Assembly: GCF_001887595.1 (NCBI RefSeq)
Contig: NZ_CP017480.1
Location: forward strand, 248,001-312,000
Origin: Luteibacter rhizovicinus DSM 16549
GTDB lineage: Bacteria > Pseudomonadota > Gammaproteobacteria > Xanthomonadales > Rhodanobacteraceae
DNA length: 64,000 nt
Direction: 5' to 3'
Position numbers and translations under genes: made by a program. Positions within the stretch are counted from its first letter, which is position 1. Every line of letters begins with the position of its first letter. The notes under the pieces are model-generated. The model ran no database searches. It saw only the letters and a program-made list of their open reading frames with translations, and was not told the origin of the DNA. Below, in pieces: positions 52,100 through 61,667 of this stretch.

Positions 52100-52606
52100 T
52101 CAGGGGGAAGCCGGCTTCCCATGCCCGGTGAAAAGGCTGAACAAAATCATCGAAACCGCCCCCACGCTGATCGCCGAGTCCGCCACGTTGAACACCGGAA
52201 ACGGATAGCTACCCAGGAACACCTGGATGAAATCCGTCACCTTGGCCGCGTGCAGCCGGTCGATGACATTGCCCAGCGCGCCACCCACGATCAGGGCCAG
52301 GGGCGCCGCCGTGCGCCAGTCGGCACGCGGCGTACGCGACAACCAGACGCTCAGGGTCGTGCTGATCACCACGGCCAGCACCACGAAGAACCAGCGCTGC
52401 CAGCCCGCGCTATCGGCGAGAAAGCTGAACGCGGCGCCGGTGTTGAAGGTGAGCGTCCAGTTGAGGATGCCCGGAATCACCGGATGCGGCGTCTCCGCTG
52501 GCTGCAGCGCAGTCAGCGCCCACCACTTGGTGAGTTGGTCGAGACCGATCATGGCGGCAGCAAGCCAGAGCCAGGAAAGCGCGTTGGGTTTGGGGCGTAC
52601 GGTCAT
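52100..52606 (-). CDS. lspA: Lipoprotein signal peptidase (signal peptidase II)
   Basis: A 168-residue inner-membrane aspartic protease with four hydrophobic helices. The catalytic aspartates are in 'GGALGNVIDRLHAAKVTDFI' (conserved 'GNxxDR') and 'FPVFNVADSAISVG'. It removes signal peptides from prolipoproteins such as the RND adaptor in this window. It follows ileS by 75 bp. Confidence 0.96.
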   Translation of the reverse strand: MTVRPKPNALSWLWLAAAMIGLDQLTKWWALTALQPAETPHPVIPGILNWTLTFNTGAAFSFLADSAGWQRWFFVVLAVVISTTLSVWLSRTPRADWRTAAPLALIVGGALGNVIDRLHAAKVTDFIQVFLGSYPFPVFNVADSAISVGAVSMILFSLFTGHGKPASP

Positions 52607-52681
52607 TCAGACAGGCCATGTCGAAGCGGAGCGGCCGCGCCGCCATGTGGCGGCGCGGATGGATAGGGTCGGACCGGTTCC

Positions 52682-55549
52682 TCAGAACCAGCAGCGATCT
52701 TCGCCCTGCCCTGTCACGTTCTCGACGCAGCGCCCGCAGATCTCGGGATGCGCCGGATCCACGCCGACATCCGGGCGATGGTGCCAGCAACGGATGCACT
52801 TCACCGCGTCGCTCACATCGGCCGAAACGTAGACCTCGGCACCCTCCAGCTCCACGCGTTCGGCGGAGGCCGGACGGCCCTCCAGCGGCGCGAGGGTGAC
52901 GTCGGACGTGATGAAGAAGAACCGTAGCTCGCTCGCCGATTCGGCCAGCGCCGCCTGGGTGGCGGTGTCTGCATGAATCGTCAGCGTGGCGTCGAGCGAG
53001 GCGCCGATCTGCCCACCCTTGCGCATGCCTTCGAGCACCTGCGAGGCCGATGCGCGAATAGCCAGCAGGGTCGACCACCAACCACGGGCATCGCCGTCTT
53101 CGCGCACGTCGAGGCCGTCGTACCAGGTGTCGAACAGCACGGACTCGCTGCGCGACCCGGGCATGCTCGCCCAGATTTCCTCGGCGGTGAAGGTGACGAT
53201 CGGTGCAAGCCAGCGGACCATCGCTTCGAGAATGCGATACATCGCACTCTGTGCACTGCGACGACCGCGGCTATCGGTCGGCATCGTGTACAGGCGATCC
53301 TTGGTGATGTCGAGGTACAGCGCACCGAGTTCGTTCGTGCAGAAATTCTGCACGCGCTGGACGATTTCCGGGAAGTCGTAACGCTCGTACGCGGCGACGA
53401 TCGCCGTCTGCGTGTCGGCGGCCTGCTGCACAGCCCAGCGATCCAGGTCGAGGCAGCCCGCCGTCGGCAGCAGGTGCTTGTCCGGATCGAAGCCGTCGAG
53501 GTTGCCGAGCAGGAAGCGCGCCGTGTTGCGCACGCGGCGATACGTGTCCGCCACGCGCTTGAGGATCTCGTCCGACAAGGACATTTCGTTACGGTAGTCG
53601 GTCGAGCAGATCCACAGGCGCAGGATGTCCGCGCCGAGGGTCTTCATGATGTCCTGCGGCTCGATGCCGTTGCCCATGGACTTGGACATCTTGCGGCCTT
53701 GCGCGTCCACGGTGAAACCGTGGGTGAGCACATGGTCGTAAGGTGCACGGCCGTTGATCGCTGCCGAGGTGAGCAGCGACGACTGGAACCAGCCGCGATG
53801 CTGATCGGAGCCTTCCAGGTACATCACCTTGTATTCGCTGGCGTCACCGGCCTGCAGCTCCGGACGCGCACCGACCACCGCGAAGTGGCTGACACCCGAA
53901 TCGAACCACACGTCGAGAACGTCGGTGACCTTCTCGTACTTGTCGGCGTCGTCGCCAAGCAGCTCGCGAGCATCCAGCGAGAACCAGACATCGATGCCTT
54001 CGCGGGCGACACGCTGCGCCACTTTCTCCAGCAGCTCGACGCTGTCCGGATGCGGCTCATGCGTGTTCTTGTCGACGAACAGCGCGATCGGCACGCCCCA
54101 CGTGCGCTGGCGCGAGATGCACCAGTCGGGACGACCATCGACCATGCCGGCTATACGCTCTTCGCCCCAACCCGGGACCCAGCGCACAGACTTGATCGAG
54201 GTGAGCGCGGTGCGGCGCAGGTCCGCCTGCTCCATGCCAATGAACCACTGCGGCGTGGCACGGAAGATCACGGGCGTCTTGTGGCGCCAGCAGTGCGGAT
54301 AGCTGTGCGTCAGTTTGGCGAAAGCCAGCAGCACACCGCGATCGCGAAGCAGGTCGACGATGGCGTCGTTCGCCTTCCAGATATGCATGCCGGCGAAGGA
54401 CACGTCGCCTGCGAGCGGCAGGTCGCTGCGGTACACGCCGCGGCCATCCACGTAGTTGAGCGTGCCGATGCCGTAGTGCTGGCTGACCACGAAGTCTTCC
54501 GCACCGTGGTCGGGCGAGGTGTGCACCGCGCCGGTACCGTCTTCGTCGGACACATGCTCGCCCAGGATGACCGGGACCTGCTTGTCGTAAAACGGATGAC
54601 GCAGCGGCTGGTTCTCGAGCACCGCGCCCTGCACGCGACCGAGCACGTTGACGGTGTCGACGCCGTAGCGCGCAAGCGCTTTCTCCGCCAGCGCCGAGGC
54701 GACGACGAGCAGCAGCGGCTTGCCGTCACGTGACGGACCTTCGACGAGCGAGTACTCGATCTCGCCACCGAGTGACACGGCCTGGCTGGACGGCAGCGTC
54801 CACGGCGTGGTCGTCCAGATCGGCACGGCGATCATGGCATCGCCGGCGGCGATACCGAACAGCGCACCGAAGGACACCGGATCCACCGCGTCGTAGGCGA
54901 CATCGACGGCCGGCGAGGTCTTGTCGGCGTACTCGATCTCGGCCTCGGCCAATGCCGAACCGCAGTCGAAGCACCAGTAGACCGGCTTCGCGCCACGCAC
55001 GACATGACCGTTCTCCACGATGCGCGCAAGCGCGCGGATCATGTCGGCTTCGTACGTGAAATCGAGCGTGCGATACGGCTTTTCCCAGTCGCCCAGGACG
55101 CCGAGGCGCTTGAAGTCCACGCGCTGCAGGTCGATCTGCGCCATCGCGTATTCGCGGCACTTCTGCCGGAAGGCGGCGGCGTCGAGCTTGTCGCCCGCCT
55201 TGCCGAACTTCTTCTCGATCGCGATTTCGATGGGCAGGCCATGGCAGTCCCAACCGGGCACGTACGGCGCACGATAGCCCGCCATCAGCTTCGACTTGAC
55301 GACGACGTCCTTGAGCACCTTGTTCACGGCGTGCCCGAGGTGAATCGCACCATTCGCATACGGCGGGCCGTCGTGCAGCACGAACACCTTGTCGCGATCG
55401 GCCGCCTTTTCCTGGATCTGCGCGTAGCGATTCACGCGCTCCCAGTTGGCCAGCCAGCCGGGCTCGCGCTTGGGCAGGTCGCCACGCATCGGGAAGGCCG
55501 TCTGCGGCAGGTTGATCGTGTTCTTGTAATCCTGGGTCATCGCTGTCAA
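52682..55549 (-). CDS. ileS: Isoleucyl-tRNA synthetase
   Basis: A 955-residue class I synthetase. The HIGH motif is in '[14 protein letters not shown]' near residue 65 and KMSKS near 620 ('[11 protein letters not shown]'). The editing domain has '[16 protein letters not shown]', and the C-terminal zinc finger is '[12 protein letters not shown]' with 'CGRCVENV'. This is the type 1 bacterial enzyme. Its ATG overlaps the stop of ribF (4 nt). No T-box or other leader element is visible. Confidence 0.97.
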   Translation of the reverse strand: MTAMTQDYKNTINLPQTAFPMRGDLPKREPGWLANWERVNRYAQIQEKAADRDKVFVLHDGPPYANGAIHLGHAVNKVLKDVVVKSKLMAGYRAPYVPGWDCHGLPIEIAIEKKFGKAGDKLDAAAFRQKCREYAMAQIDLQRVDFKRLGVLGDWEKPYRTLDFTYEADMIRALARIVENGHVVRGAKPVYWCFDCGSALAEAEIEYADKTSPAVDVAYDAVDPVSFGALFGIAAGDAMIAVPIWTTTPWTLPSSQAVSLGGEIEYSLVEGPSRDGKPLLLVVASALAEKALARYGVDTVNVLGRVQGAVLENQPLRHPFYDKQVPVILGEHVSDEDGTGAVHTSPDHGAEDFVVSQHYGIGTLNYVDGRGVYRSDLPLAGDVSFAGMHIWKANDAIVDLLRDRGVLLAFAKLTHSYPHCWRHKTPVIFRATPQWFIGMEQADLRRTALTSIKSVRWVPGWGEERIAGMVDGRPDWCISRQRTWGVPIALFVDKNTHEPHPDSVELLEKVAQRVAREGIDVWFSLDARELLGDDADKYEKVTDVLDVWFDSGVSHFAVVGARPELQAGDASEYKVMYLEGSDQHRGWFQSSLLTSAAINGRAPYDHVLTHGFTVDAQGRKMSKSMGNGIEPQDIMKTLGADILRLWICSTDYRNEMSLSDEILKRVADTYRRVRNTARFLLGNLDGFDPDKHLLPTAGCLDLDRWAVQQAADTQTAIVAAYERYDFPEIVQRVQNFCTNELGALYLDITKDRLYTMPTDSRGRRSAQSAMYRILEAMVRWLAPIVTFTAEEIWASMPGSRSESVLFDTWYDGLDVREDGDARGWWSTLLAIRASASQVLEGMRKGGQIGASLDATLTIHADTATQAALAESASELRFFFITSDVTLAPLEGRPASAERVELEGAEVYVSADVSDAVKCIRCWHHRPDVGVDPAHPEICGRCVENVTGQGEDRCWF

Positions 55550-56511
55550 CCGTGGGTTTCTGAGGCAAGGATGGGGTTCATCCCAAGCGCTTGCCGGGCG
55601 GCGATCTCGTCCTGGCGCATCTGCGCGGTCAGGGCGTCGAGGCCGTCGAATTTCGCTTCGTCACGCAGTTTCCGTACGAACTCCACGCCGATGCGCTGGC
55701 CGTAGAGATCGCCGGAGAAATCGAACAGGTGCGCCTCGAGCAGGGGCTCACGCACCTCGTTCACCGTCGGCCGGAAACCGAGGCTCGCTACACCGGGCCA
55801 GCTGCAGGGACCGTCGCCGACGCCGATGCGTACAGCGAAAATGCCCTGCACGGGACTGACCCGTTCACTGAGATGGATATTCGCGGTCGGATATCCAAGG
55901 GTGCGGCCCAGCTGCTGCCCGTGCTCGACGTGTCCGTCGATCACGAATGGGCGCCCGAGCAAGCGGGCGGCCTCGGCGAAACGACTCTCGCCGAGCAAGG
56001 TGCGTACTTTGGACGACGACACACGCTCGCCGTCGACGATCACCGGCGGCACGGCATGGGCCGTAAAACCGAGCTCGGCGCCCATGCTCTGCAGCAGTGC
56101 GAAATCGCCGCCCCGGCGGTGGCCGAAGCGAAAATCCTCGCCGACCCAGACTTCCCGGGCGGCCAGCCGCCCGACGATCACGCGGCGGACAAAGTCCTCC
56201 GCGGACATGGCGGTCAGCGCCTCGTCGAAACGCAGCGAAAGCAACTCGCGAATCCCGGCCGCACCCATGCCTTCGGCCTTCTCACGCACCCCGGACAGAC
56301 GCGGCACCGGCTCTTTCGAGAAAAAAGCGCGCGGTAGCGGCTCGAAGGTAATGACAGCAGGTACGAGGCCCCGCGCTTCGGCACGGCGACGCACCTCGTC
56401 GAGGATGGTCTGGTGGCCGAGGTGCAGGCCATCGAAAGCACCGATCGCGACGATGCTGCCCTCGGGTGCCAGGCAGGGGCCATCGACGTCGCGATGAAGT
56501 CGCAGCGTCAT
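55546..56511 (-). CDS. ribF: Bifunctional riboflavin kinase/FAD synthetase
   Basis: A 321-residue enzyme that converts riboflavin to FMN and FAD. The N-terminal FMN adenylyltransferase has '[19 protein letters not shown]' and '[14 protein letters not shown]', 'SSSKVRTLL'; the C-terminal kinase has '[13 protein letters not shown]' and '[17 protein letters not shown]'. The ATG at 56511 gives the expected start; the longer open frame runs into the intergenic region. It lies between murJ and ileS, overlapping the latter. Confidence 0.96.
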   Translation of the reverse strand: MTLRLHRDVDGPCLAPEGSIVAIGAFDGLHLGHQTILDEVRRRAEARGLVPAVITFEPLPRAFFSKEPVPRLSGVREKAEGMGAAGIRELLSLRFDEALTAMSAEDFVRRVIVGRLAAREVWVGEDFRFGHRRGGDFALLQSMGAELGFTAHAVPPVIVDGERVSSSKVRTLLGESRFAEAARLLGRPFVIDGHVEHGQQLGRTLGYPTANIHLSERVSPVQGIFAVRIGVGDGPCSWPGVASLGFRPTVNEVREPLLEAHLFDFSGDLYGQRIGVEFVRKLRDEAKFDGLDALTAQMRQDEIAARQALGMNPILASETHG

Positions 56512-56611
56512 GCGTGGGCGTCCTGGAAGCGATGCGGAATAAAAGCCATCGGGCCAGTATAGCGGCCCCATTGCGCCGCACAATGCGACACGCCAGGGCC
56601 TCGTCGGCGGC

Positions 56612-58219
56612 TCAGCGGGTGCGCAGGTCGCGCGGGCGGAAGCCCATCGCGAACAAGGCCGCGACGTAGGCACCGCCGCCGGCAATGACCAGCGCGGCGA
56701 GGCGCCAGACCCGCTCCCATTTCTCCACATCGGTCCACTCCGGCCAGAGGGCCAGTCCGGCCAGGAGCACGGCGATCATCGCCGCGCAGGCCACACCCAG
56801 GCGAAGCAGGTGGCGTGCCCAGCCGGGCTGGCGCTCGTAGACGCCGGCCTTGCCCAGCCAGCGCCACAGCAGGGCCAGGTTGAGGTAACTCGCCAGCGCA
56901 CTGGCCATGCCCAGGGCCATGTGCAGGCCCGGAATGACGGAAATCGCGGCGAACCAGGAACCGGCCTTCTGCGCCGGCGTGGCCCACAGGAAGAACAGCA
57001 GGGCGAGGAATGCCACGTTGAACACCATGTTGGCGACCAGCGAGGCAACGCCCGCGCGCACCGGTGTCCGGGTGTCCTTGCGGGCGTAGAACGCCGGCAG
57101 CACCACCTTGACCAGGGCGAAGGCCGGCAAGCCGAAGCTCAGCGCCGAAATCGACAACGAGGCCATGCGTGTATCGAAGGCGGTGAAGCGCCCGTGCTGG
57201 AAGATCGTCGCCACCAGCGGGACGGACAGGATCATCAGGGCGAACATCGCCGGCACCGCGATCAGCAAGGTCGTGCGCAGGCCCCAGTCCAGCGCTCGCG
57301 AGAATGCTTCCTTGTCCGCACCCACGTGATGACGCGACAGCGATGGCAGGATCACCGTGCCCAGGGCGACGCCGAACACGCCCAGCGGCAGCTCGAGGAA
57401 GCGATCGGCCTGGGACAGCCAGCTCTGCGAGCCTGCCACCAGCAGCGACGCGATCACCGTATCCAGCAGGAGGTTGATCTGCGCCACGGAGGAGCCGAAC
57501 AGGGTCGGCACCATCAGCCGCATGATCCGGCGCACGTCGGGCGAACTCCAACCCCAGCGCGGCATGGCGAGCAGGTCCAGCCGGCGCAACGTCGGCAGCT
57601 GGAAGGCCAGCTGCAGGATGCCGGCGAGCAGGATCGCCCAGCCCATGGCCATGATCGGCGTATGCAGCCGCGGCGCCAGCCAAAGCGCGCCACCGATCAT
57701 GCACAGGTTGAGGATCACCGGCGTCAGCGCCGGCAGGCCGAACTTGTGGAAGCTATTGAGGGCGCCGCCACACAGGGCCGTCAGCGAGACGAACAGCAGG
57801 AAAGGGAACGTCAGGCGCAGCAGGTTGACGGTGAGTTCGAATTTATCGTGCGACTCGACCGCGCCCGGAGAGAACAGCGCCGTCACCTGCGGCGCAAAGA
57901 TCACGCCCAGGGCCACTACGACCAGGAGCACGCCACCAAGCGTGCCTGCCGTACGCGACATGAGCTGCTTCAGGTCGTCATGCGGACGGGTTTCCTTGAC
58001 CTCGGTGAACACCGGCACGAAGGCCGTCGAGAAGGAGCCCTCGGCAAAGAGCCGGCGCATGAAGTTGGGAATTCGGAACGCCACCCAGAACGCATCGGTA
58101 GCCGCATTGGCGCCGAACGAGGCATTGATCGCCATGTCGCGGACCAGGCCGAGTACACGGGAGACCATGGTCATGCCACTGAAGGACAGCACGCCGCGAA
58201 GAAGGCTGGGGGTTTTCAT
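56612..58219 (-). CDS. murJ: Lipid II flippase MurJ
   Basis: A 535-residue inner-membrane protein with about 14 hydrophobic helices. The N-terminus 'LSFSGMTMVSRVLGLVRDMAINASFGANAATDAFWVAFRIPNFMRRLFAEGSFSTAFVPVF' (in parts) is the MurJ/MviN signature. It moves lipid II to the periplasmic side for peptidoglycan synthesis. It is divergent from rpsT, the normal proteobacterial arrangement, and heads the cluster down to ispH. Confidence 0.97.
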   Translation of the reverse strand: MKTPSLLRGVLSFSGMTMVSRVLGLVRDMAINASFGANAATDAFWVAFRIPNFMRRLFAEGSFSTAFVPVFTEVKETRPHDDLKQLMSRTAGTLGGVLLVVVALGVIFAPQVTALFSPGAVESHDKFELTVNLLRLTFPFLLFVSLTALCGGALNSFHKFGLPALTPVILNLCMIGGALWLAPRLHTPIMAMGWAILLAGILQLAFQLPTLRRLDLLAMPRWGWSSPDVRRIMRLMVPTLFGSSVAQINLLLDTVIASLLVAGSQSWLSQADRFLELPLGVFGVALGTVILPSLSRHHVGADKEAFSRALDWGLRTTLLIAVPAMFALMILSVPLVATIFQHGRFTAFDTRMASLSISALSFGLPAFALVKVVLPAFYARKDTRTPVRAGVASLVANMVFNVAFLALLFFLWATPAQKAGSWFAAISVIPGLHMALGMASALASYLNLALLWRWLGKAGVYERQPGWARHLLRLGVACAAMIAVLLAGLALWPEWTDVEKWERVWRLAALVIAGGGAYVAALFAMGFRPRDLRTR

Positions 58220-58348
58220 CCGTGTCCGGGTGATCGCAAACCCCTAGTTTGACAGCGGCGGGCAGGCGGAGGACAGTCTGCGGTCTGGTATTTACCGGGC
58301 ACGGTGCCCGGCCCGCCCTCCAGACCCGCCCACGCGGGCTCTAAGCTA

Positions 58349-58377
58349 TTGACGCGACCCGTCTTTGGCCTCAAAAT
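58349..58377 (+). promoter_or_regulatory. Promoter of rpsT
   Basis: TTGACG and CAAAAT separated by 17 bp, 41 bp ahead of the TTG start codon. It is a reasonable sigma-70 promoter for a ribosomal-protein gene. Confidence 0.5.
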
Positions 58378-58418
58378 GGGCGTCTTTCTTAAAACCAACA
58401 GAACTCTGGAGCTTCACC

Positions 58419-58682
58419 TTGGCCAACATCAAGTCCGCGAAGAAGCGTGCGCGTCAGTCGGAGCAGCGCCGTCTGCGCAACGTCAGCGCGCGTTCCATGG
58501 TGCGTTCCGCACTGAAGAAGGTCGTCAAGGCGATCGACGCCAAGGATAAGGCTGGCGCAGTCACGGCTTACGCCGTCGCCGTGCCGGTGATGGACCGCTA
58601 CGCTGCACGCGGCCTCATCCACAAGAACAAGGCTGCCCGTCACAAGAGCCGCCTGAACGCGAAGATCCGCGACCTGGCGTAA
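58419..58682 (+). CDS. rpsT: 30S ribosomal protein S20, TTG start
   Basis: An 87-residue basic protein, '[20 protein letters not shown]' at the N-terminus. The conserved protein start falls at a TTG codon with CTGGAG 7-8 bp upstream, and no ATG or GTG is available at that point; the open frame further upstream is not conserved. In E. coli rpsT also starts with a UUG, which helps S20 repress its own translation, so similar control is likely here. S20 binds 16S rRNA early in 30S assembly. A terminator follows. Confidence 0.97.
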   Translation: MANIKSAKKRARQSEQRRLRNVSARSMVRSALKKVVKAIDAKDKAGAVTAYAVAVPVMDRYAARGLIHKNKAARHKSRLNAKIRDLA

Positions 58683-58708
58683 TTGCCTGCGCGACATCGC
58701 AGTTCGCA

Positions 58709-58736
58709 AAAAAGCCGGCGCAAGCCGGCTTTTTTG
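58709..58736 (+). terminator. Terminator of rpsT
   Basis: AAAAAAGCCGGC-GCAA-GCCGGCTTTTTT, 27 bp past the rpsT stop, with a perfect stem and T-run. Confidence 0.93.
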
Positions 58737-58783
58737 TTGCGTGGATTCCGGTGGCTTGGCTAGGCGAGGGTGGCCTGGCTCGG

Positions 58784-58898
58784 TAAGAGCCGATTCATCG
58801 GCGATGCCCTCCTTCAAGGAGGCCGACGCAAGCAACCTTGGAGGAGCGCTGCTGCGCAGCGCGGTAATTTACTATTCGCCGATGAATCGGCTCCTACA
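58784..58898. repeat. REP element pair (ATC family) with long insert
   Basis: A forward core (GAGCCGATTCATCGGCGA) and a reverse copy separated by about 75 bp that contains small palindromes (CCTCCTT-CAAGGAGG and GCGCTGCTGCGCAGCGC). It ends 6 bp from the obgE stop. Confidence 0.85.
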
Positions 58899-58903
58899 TT
58901 TAC

Positions 58904-60058
<1,155 letters not shown>

Positions 60059-60316
60059 TTACGCCGTGACGACGTCGACAAACTTGCGACCCTTGTCGCC
60101 ACGGACCTTGAAGGCAACCGTGCCGTCGATCAGGGCGAACAGGGTGTGGTCGCGGCCGAGGCCGACGCCCACGCCAGCATGGAACTTGGTACCACGCTGA
60201 CGAACGATGATGTTGCCGGCTTCAACAGCCTGGCCGCCATAGATCTTCACACCGAGATACTTCGGGTTCGAATCGCGACCGTTGCGGCTGGAACCTACGC
60301 CTTTTTTATGTGCCAT
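60059..60316 (-). CDS. rpmA: 50S ribosomal protein L27
   Basis: An 85-residue protein starting '[24 protein letters not shown]' (in parts), the standard bacterial form without the cleaved N-terminal extension. The N-terminal tail reaches the peptidyl-transferase centre. It is 19 bp downstream of rplU in the same operon. Confidence 0.98.
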   Translation of the reverse strand: MAHKKGVGSSRNGRDSNPKYLGVKIYGGQAVEAGNIIVRQRGTKFHAGVGVGLGRDHTLFALIDGTVAFKVRGDKGRKFVDVVTA

Positions 60317-60335
60317 GACTCATATCCTCCGCAGA

Positions 60336-60650
60336 TCAGGCGTTGATGCCAGTGATCTGGATTTCGGTGTAATGCTGACGATGTCCCTGCGTACGCTTGT
60401 AGTGCTTACGACGACGGAACTTGACGATGCGGATCTTATCGGCGCGACCGTGGGCGCGAACCGTCGCGCTGACGGTGGCACCGGCGACCAGAGGGGCGCC
60501 AATGGTGACCGACTCGCCTTCGCCTACCAGGAGGACCTGGTCGAACTGGACGGTGGAATCGACTTCGGCGGTGAGCAGTTCGACGCGCAGGATTTCGCCT
60601 GCCATCACACGATACTGCTTGCCACCGGTCTTGATGACTGCGTAGCTCAT
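60336..60650 (-). CDS. rplU: 50S ribosomal protein L21
   Basis: A 104-residue protein: '[19 protein letters not shown]', '[11 protein letters not shown]' and the C-terminal '[23 protein letters not shown]' segment that binds 23S rRNA. It is the first gene of rplU-rpmA(-obgE), driven by the strong promoter at 60714-60743. Confidence 0.98.
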   Translation of the reverse strand: MSYAVIKTGGKQYRVMAGEILRVELLTAEVDSTVQFDQVLLVGEGESVTIGAPLVAGATVSATVRAHGRADKIRIVKFRRRKHYKRTQGHRQHYTEIQITGINA

Positions 60651-60713
60651 GGTTGTTTCCTGTTGCTGATTATGTAGTTCTTTTTAGGGTCGTACGGGTG
60701 TTGCGAACTGCGA

Positions 60714-60743
60714 ATTATAGCCAAGGGGAAAAGGCAAGGTCAA
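60714..60743 (-). promoter_or_regulatory. Sigma-70 promoter of rplU-rpmA
   Basis: On the minus strand TTGACC and TATAAT are separated by 18 bp, a near-consensus promoter about 65 bp ahead of rplU. It is the best promoter match in the window. Confidence 0.85.
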
Positions 60744-60838
60744 TCAGATGGTTAAGTAAAAGCCGAGCTGACCTTACGGATTATCTCGCCGCCCCCATAT
60801 ATGCATAATAATCAATAAGTTAGAAGCATACACTTTCT

Positions 60839-60920
60839 GTGGGAGCCGCTTCAGCGGCGATGCCAGCCCACCTCGGGCTGGCCCGCTGCCGCGGCATCGC
60901 CGCTGAAGCGGCTCCCACAA
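60839..60920. repeat. REP element pair (CTC family) with nested palindrome
   Basis: Perfect inverted copies of GAGCCGCTTCAGCGGCGA with CCCACA tails, and inside them CCAGCCC-ACCTC-GGGCTGG and further GC-rich arms, so the whole 82 bp can fold into a single long structure. It lies 10 bp past the DUF2059 gene's stop, between it and the rplU promoter. Confidence 0.9.
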
Positions 60921-60929
60921 GGGCTGGCG

Positions 60930-61466
60930 TTATTTCTTTTTGGAAGGCACGGGTGCGGGTGCCGGCGCGGGTGTGGCACCCGCCGGTTTCGCGGCGGTGC
61001 CGGTGGCGGGGCACTGGCCCTGTGGATTCAGGGTGCCCTGGCTCTGCAGCTGGGAAATCATCTGCTGGCCACGCTCCTGGCCCCAGGCCTTACCGATCTG
61101 CATGCCTTCGGCCATGGTCGCCGGCATCTGGGTGATCACCTTCTGGCCCAGCGGCGAGCGGTAGAACTTGAGCAGGCCGTCGATATCCTCGGCGGTGAAA
61201 TGCTTCTGATAGACCGGCACCATGCGGCCGATCAGCTGGTTGGTCGCATTGGCGTCGACGAAGCCCTGCCAATAGCTGGCCGGCACGCAGGGCAGCGCGT
61301 TCTGCATCACGCCCGCCATCTGGCTGTTCATCTGGCTGAGCATGCGGCCCATGCCTACGGCGTCCATCAACTGGCGCACCTGCTGTTCGCTGGGCTGCGC
61401 CGCGAGCGCCTGGCCCGTACAACCCGCCAGCACGAGGCCGACGGCGATCCCTGTCCACTTACGCAT
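60930..61466 (-). CDS. DUF2059-family secreted protein
   Basis: A 178-residue protein with an N-terminal signal ('MRKWTGIAVGLVLAGCTGQALAA' in parts) containing LAGC, a possible lipobox at C16. The middle carries the DUF2059 pattern 'YQKHFTAEDIDGLLKFYRSPLGQKVITQMPATMAEGM' (in parts). The C-terminus is a low-complexity Ala/Pro/Lys tail. The family is periplasmic or outer-membrane-linked and of unknown role. It is divergent from uvrA. Confidence 0.85.
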   Translation of the reverse strand: MRKWTGIAVGLVLAGCTGQALAAQPSEQQVRQLMDAVGMGRMLSQMNSQMAGVMQNALPCVPASYWQGFVDANATNQLIGRMVPVYQKHFTAEDIDGLLKFYRSPLGQKVITQMPATMAEGMQIGKAWGQERGQQMISQLQSQGTLNPQGQCPATGTAAKPAGATPAPAPAPVPSKKK

Positions 61467-61631
61467 GTGTCACGTTCCTCTTTGGGATGGATGGCACACC
61501 CCTCCCCGGGGTAGCGGCCATGGTAGCCGCGTCCGGGGCGGCCGGGTACGCCTTGACGGCCGGCTACCGATCCCGCAAATCACCTGTGCTGAACCGTCAC
61601 AAGTCGATGGGGAATGAAGGCGGAAAACCCT

Positions 61632-61640
61632 TGGTATAGT
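61632..61640 (+). promoter_or_regulatory. Extended -10 promoter of uvrA
   Basis: TGGTATAGT is an extended -10 (TGn-TATAGT) 28 bp ahead of the uvrA ATG. No LexA-type box is seen near it. Confidence 0.5.
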
Positions 61641-61667
61641 CGGGGGCTTCCCCCACATTGTCGGCAC

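Noticed and set aside
61560..61667. LexA (SOS) box upstream of uvrA
   Set aside because: Neither the E. coli CTG-N10-CAG form nor the Xanthomonas TTAGTA-type palindrome occurs in the leader.
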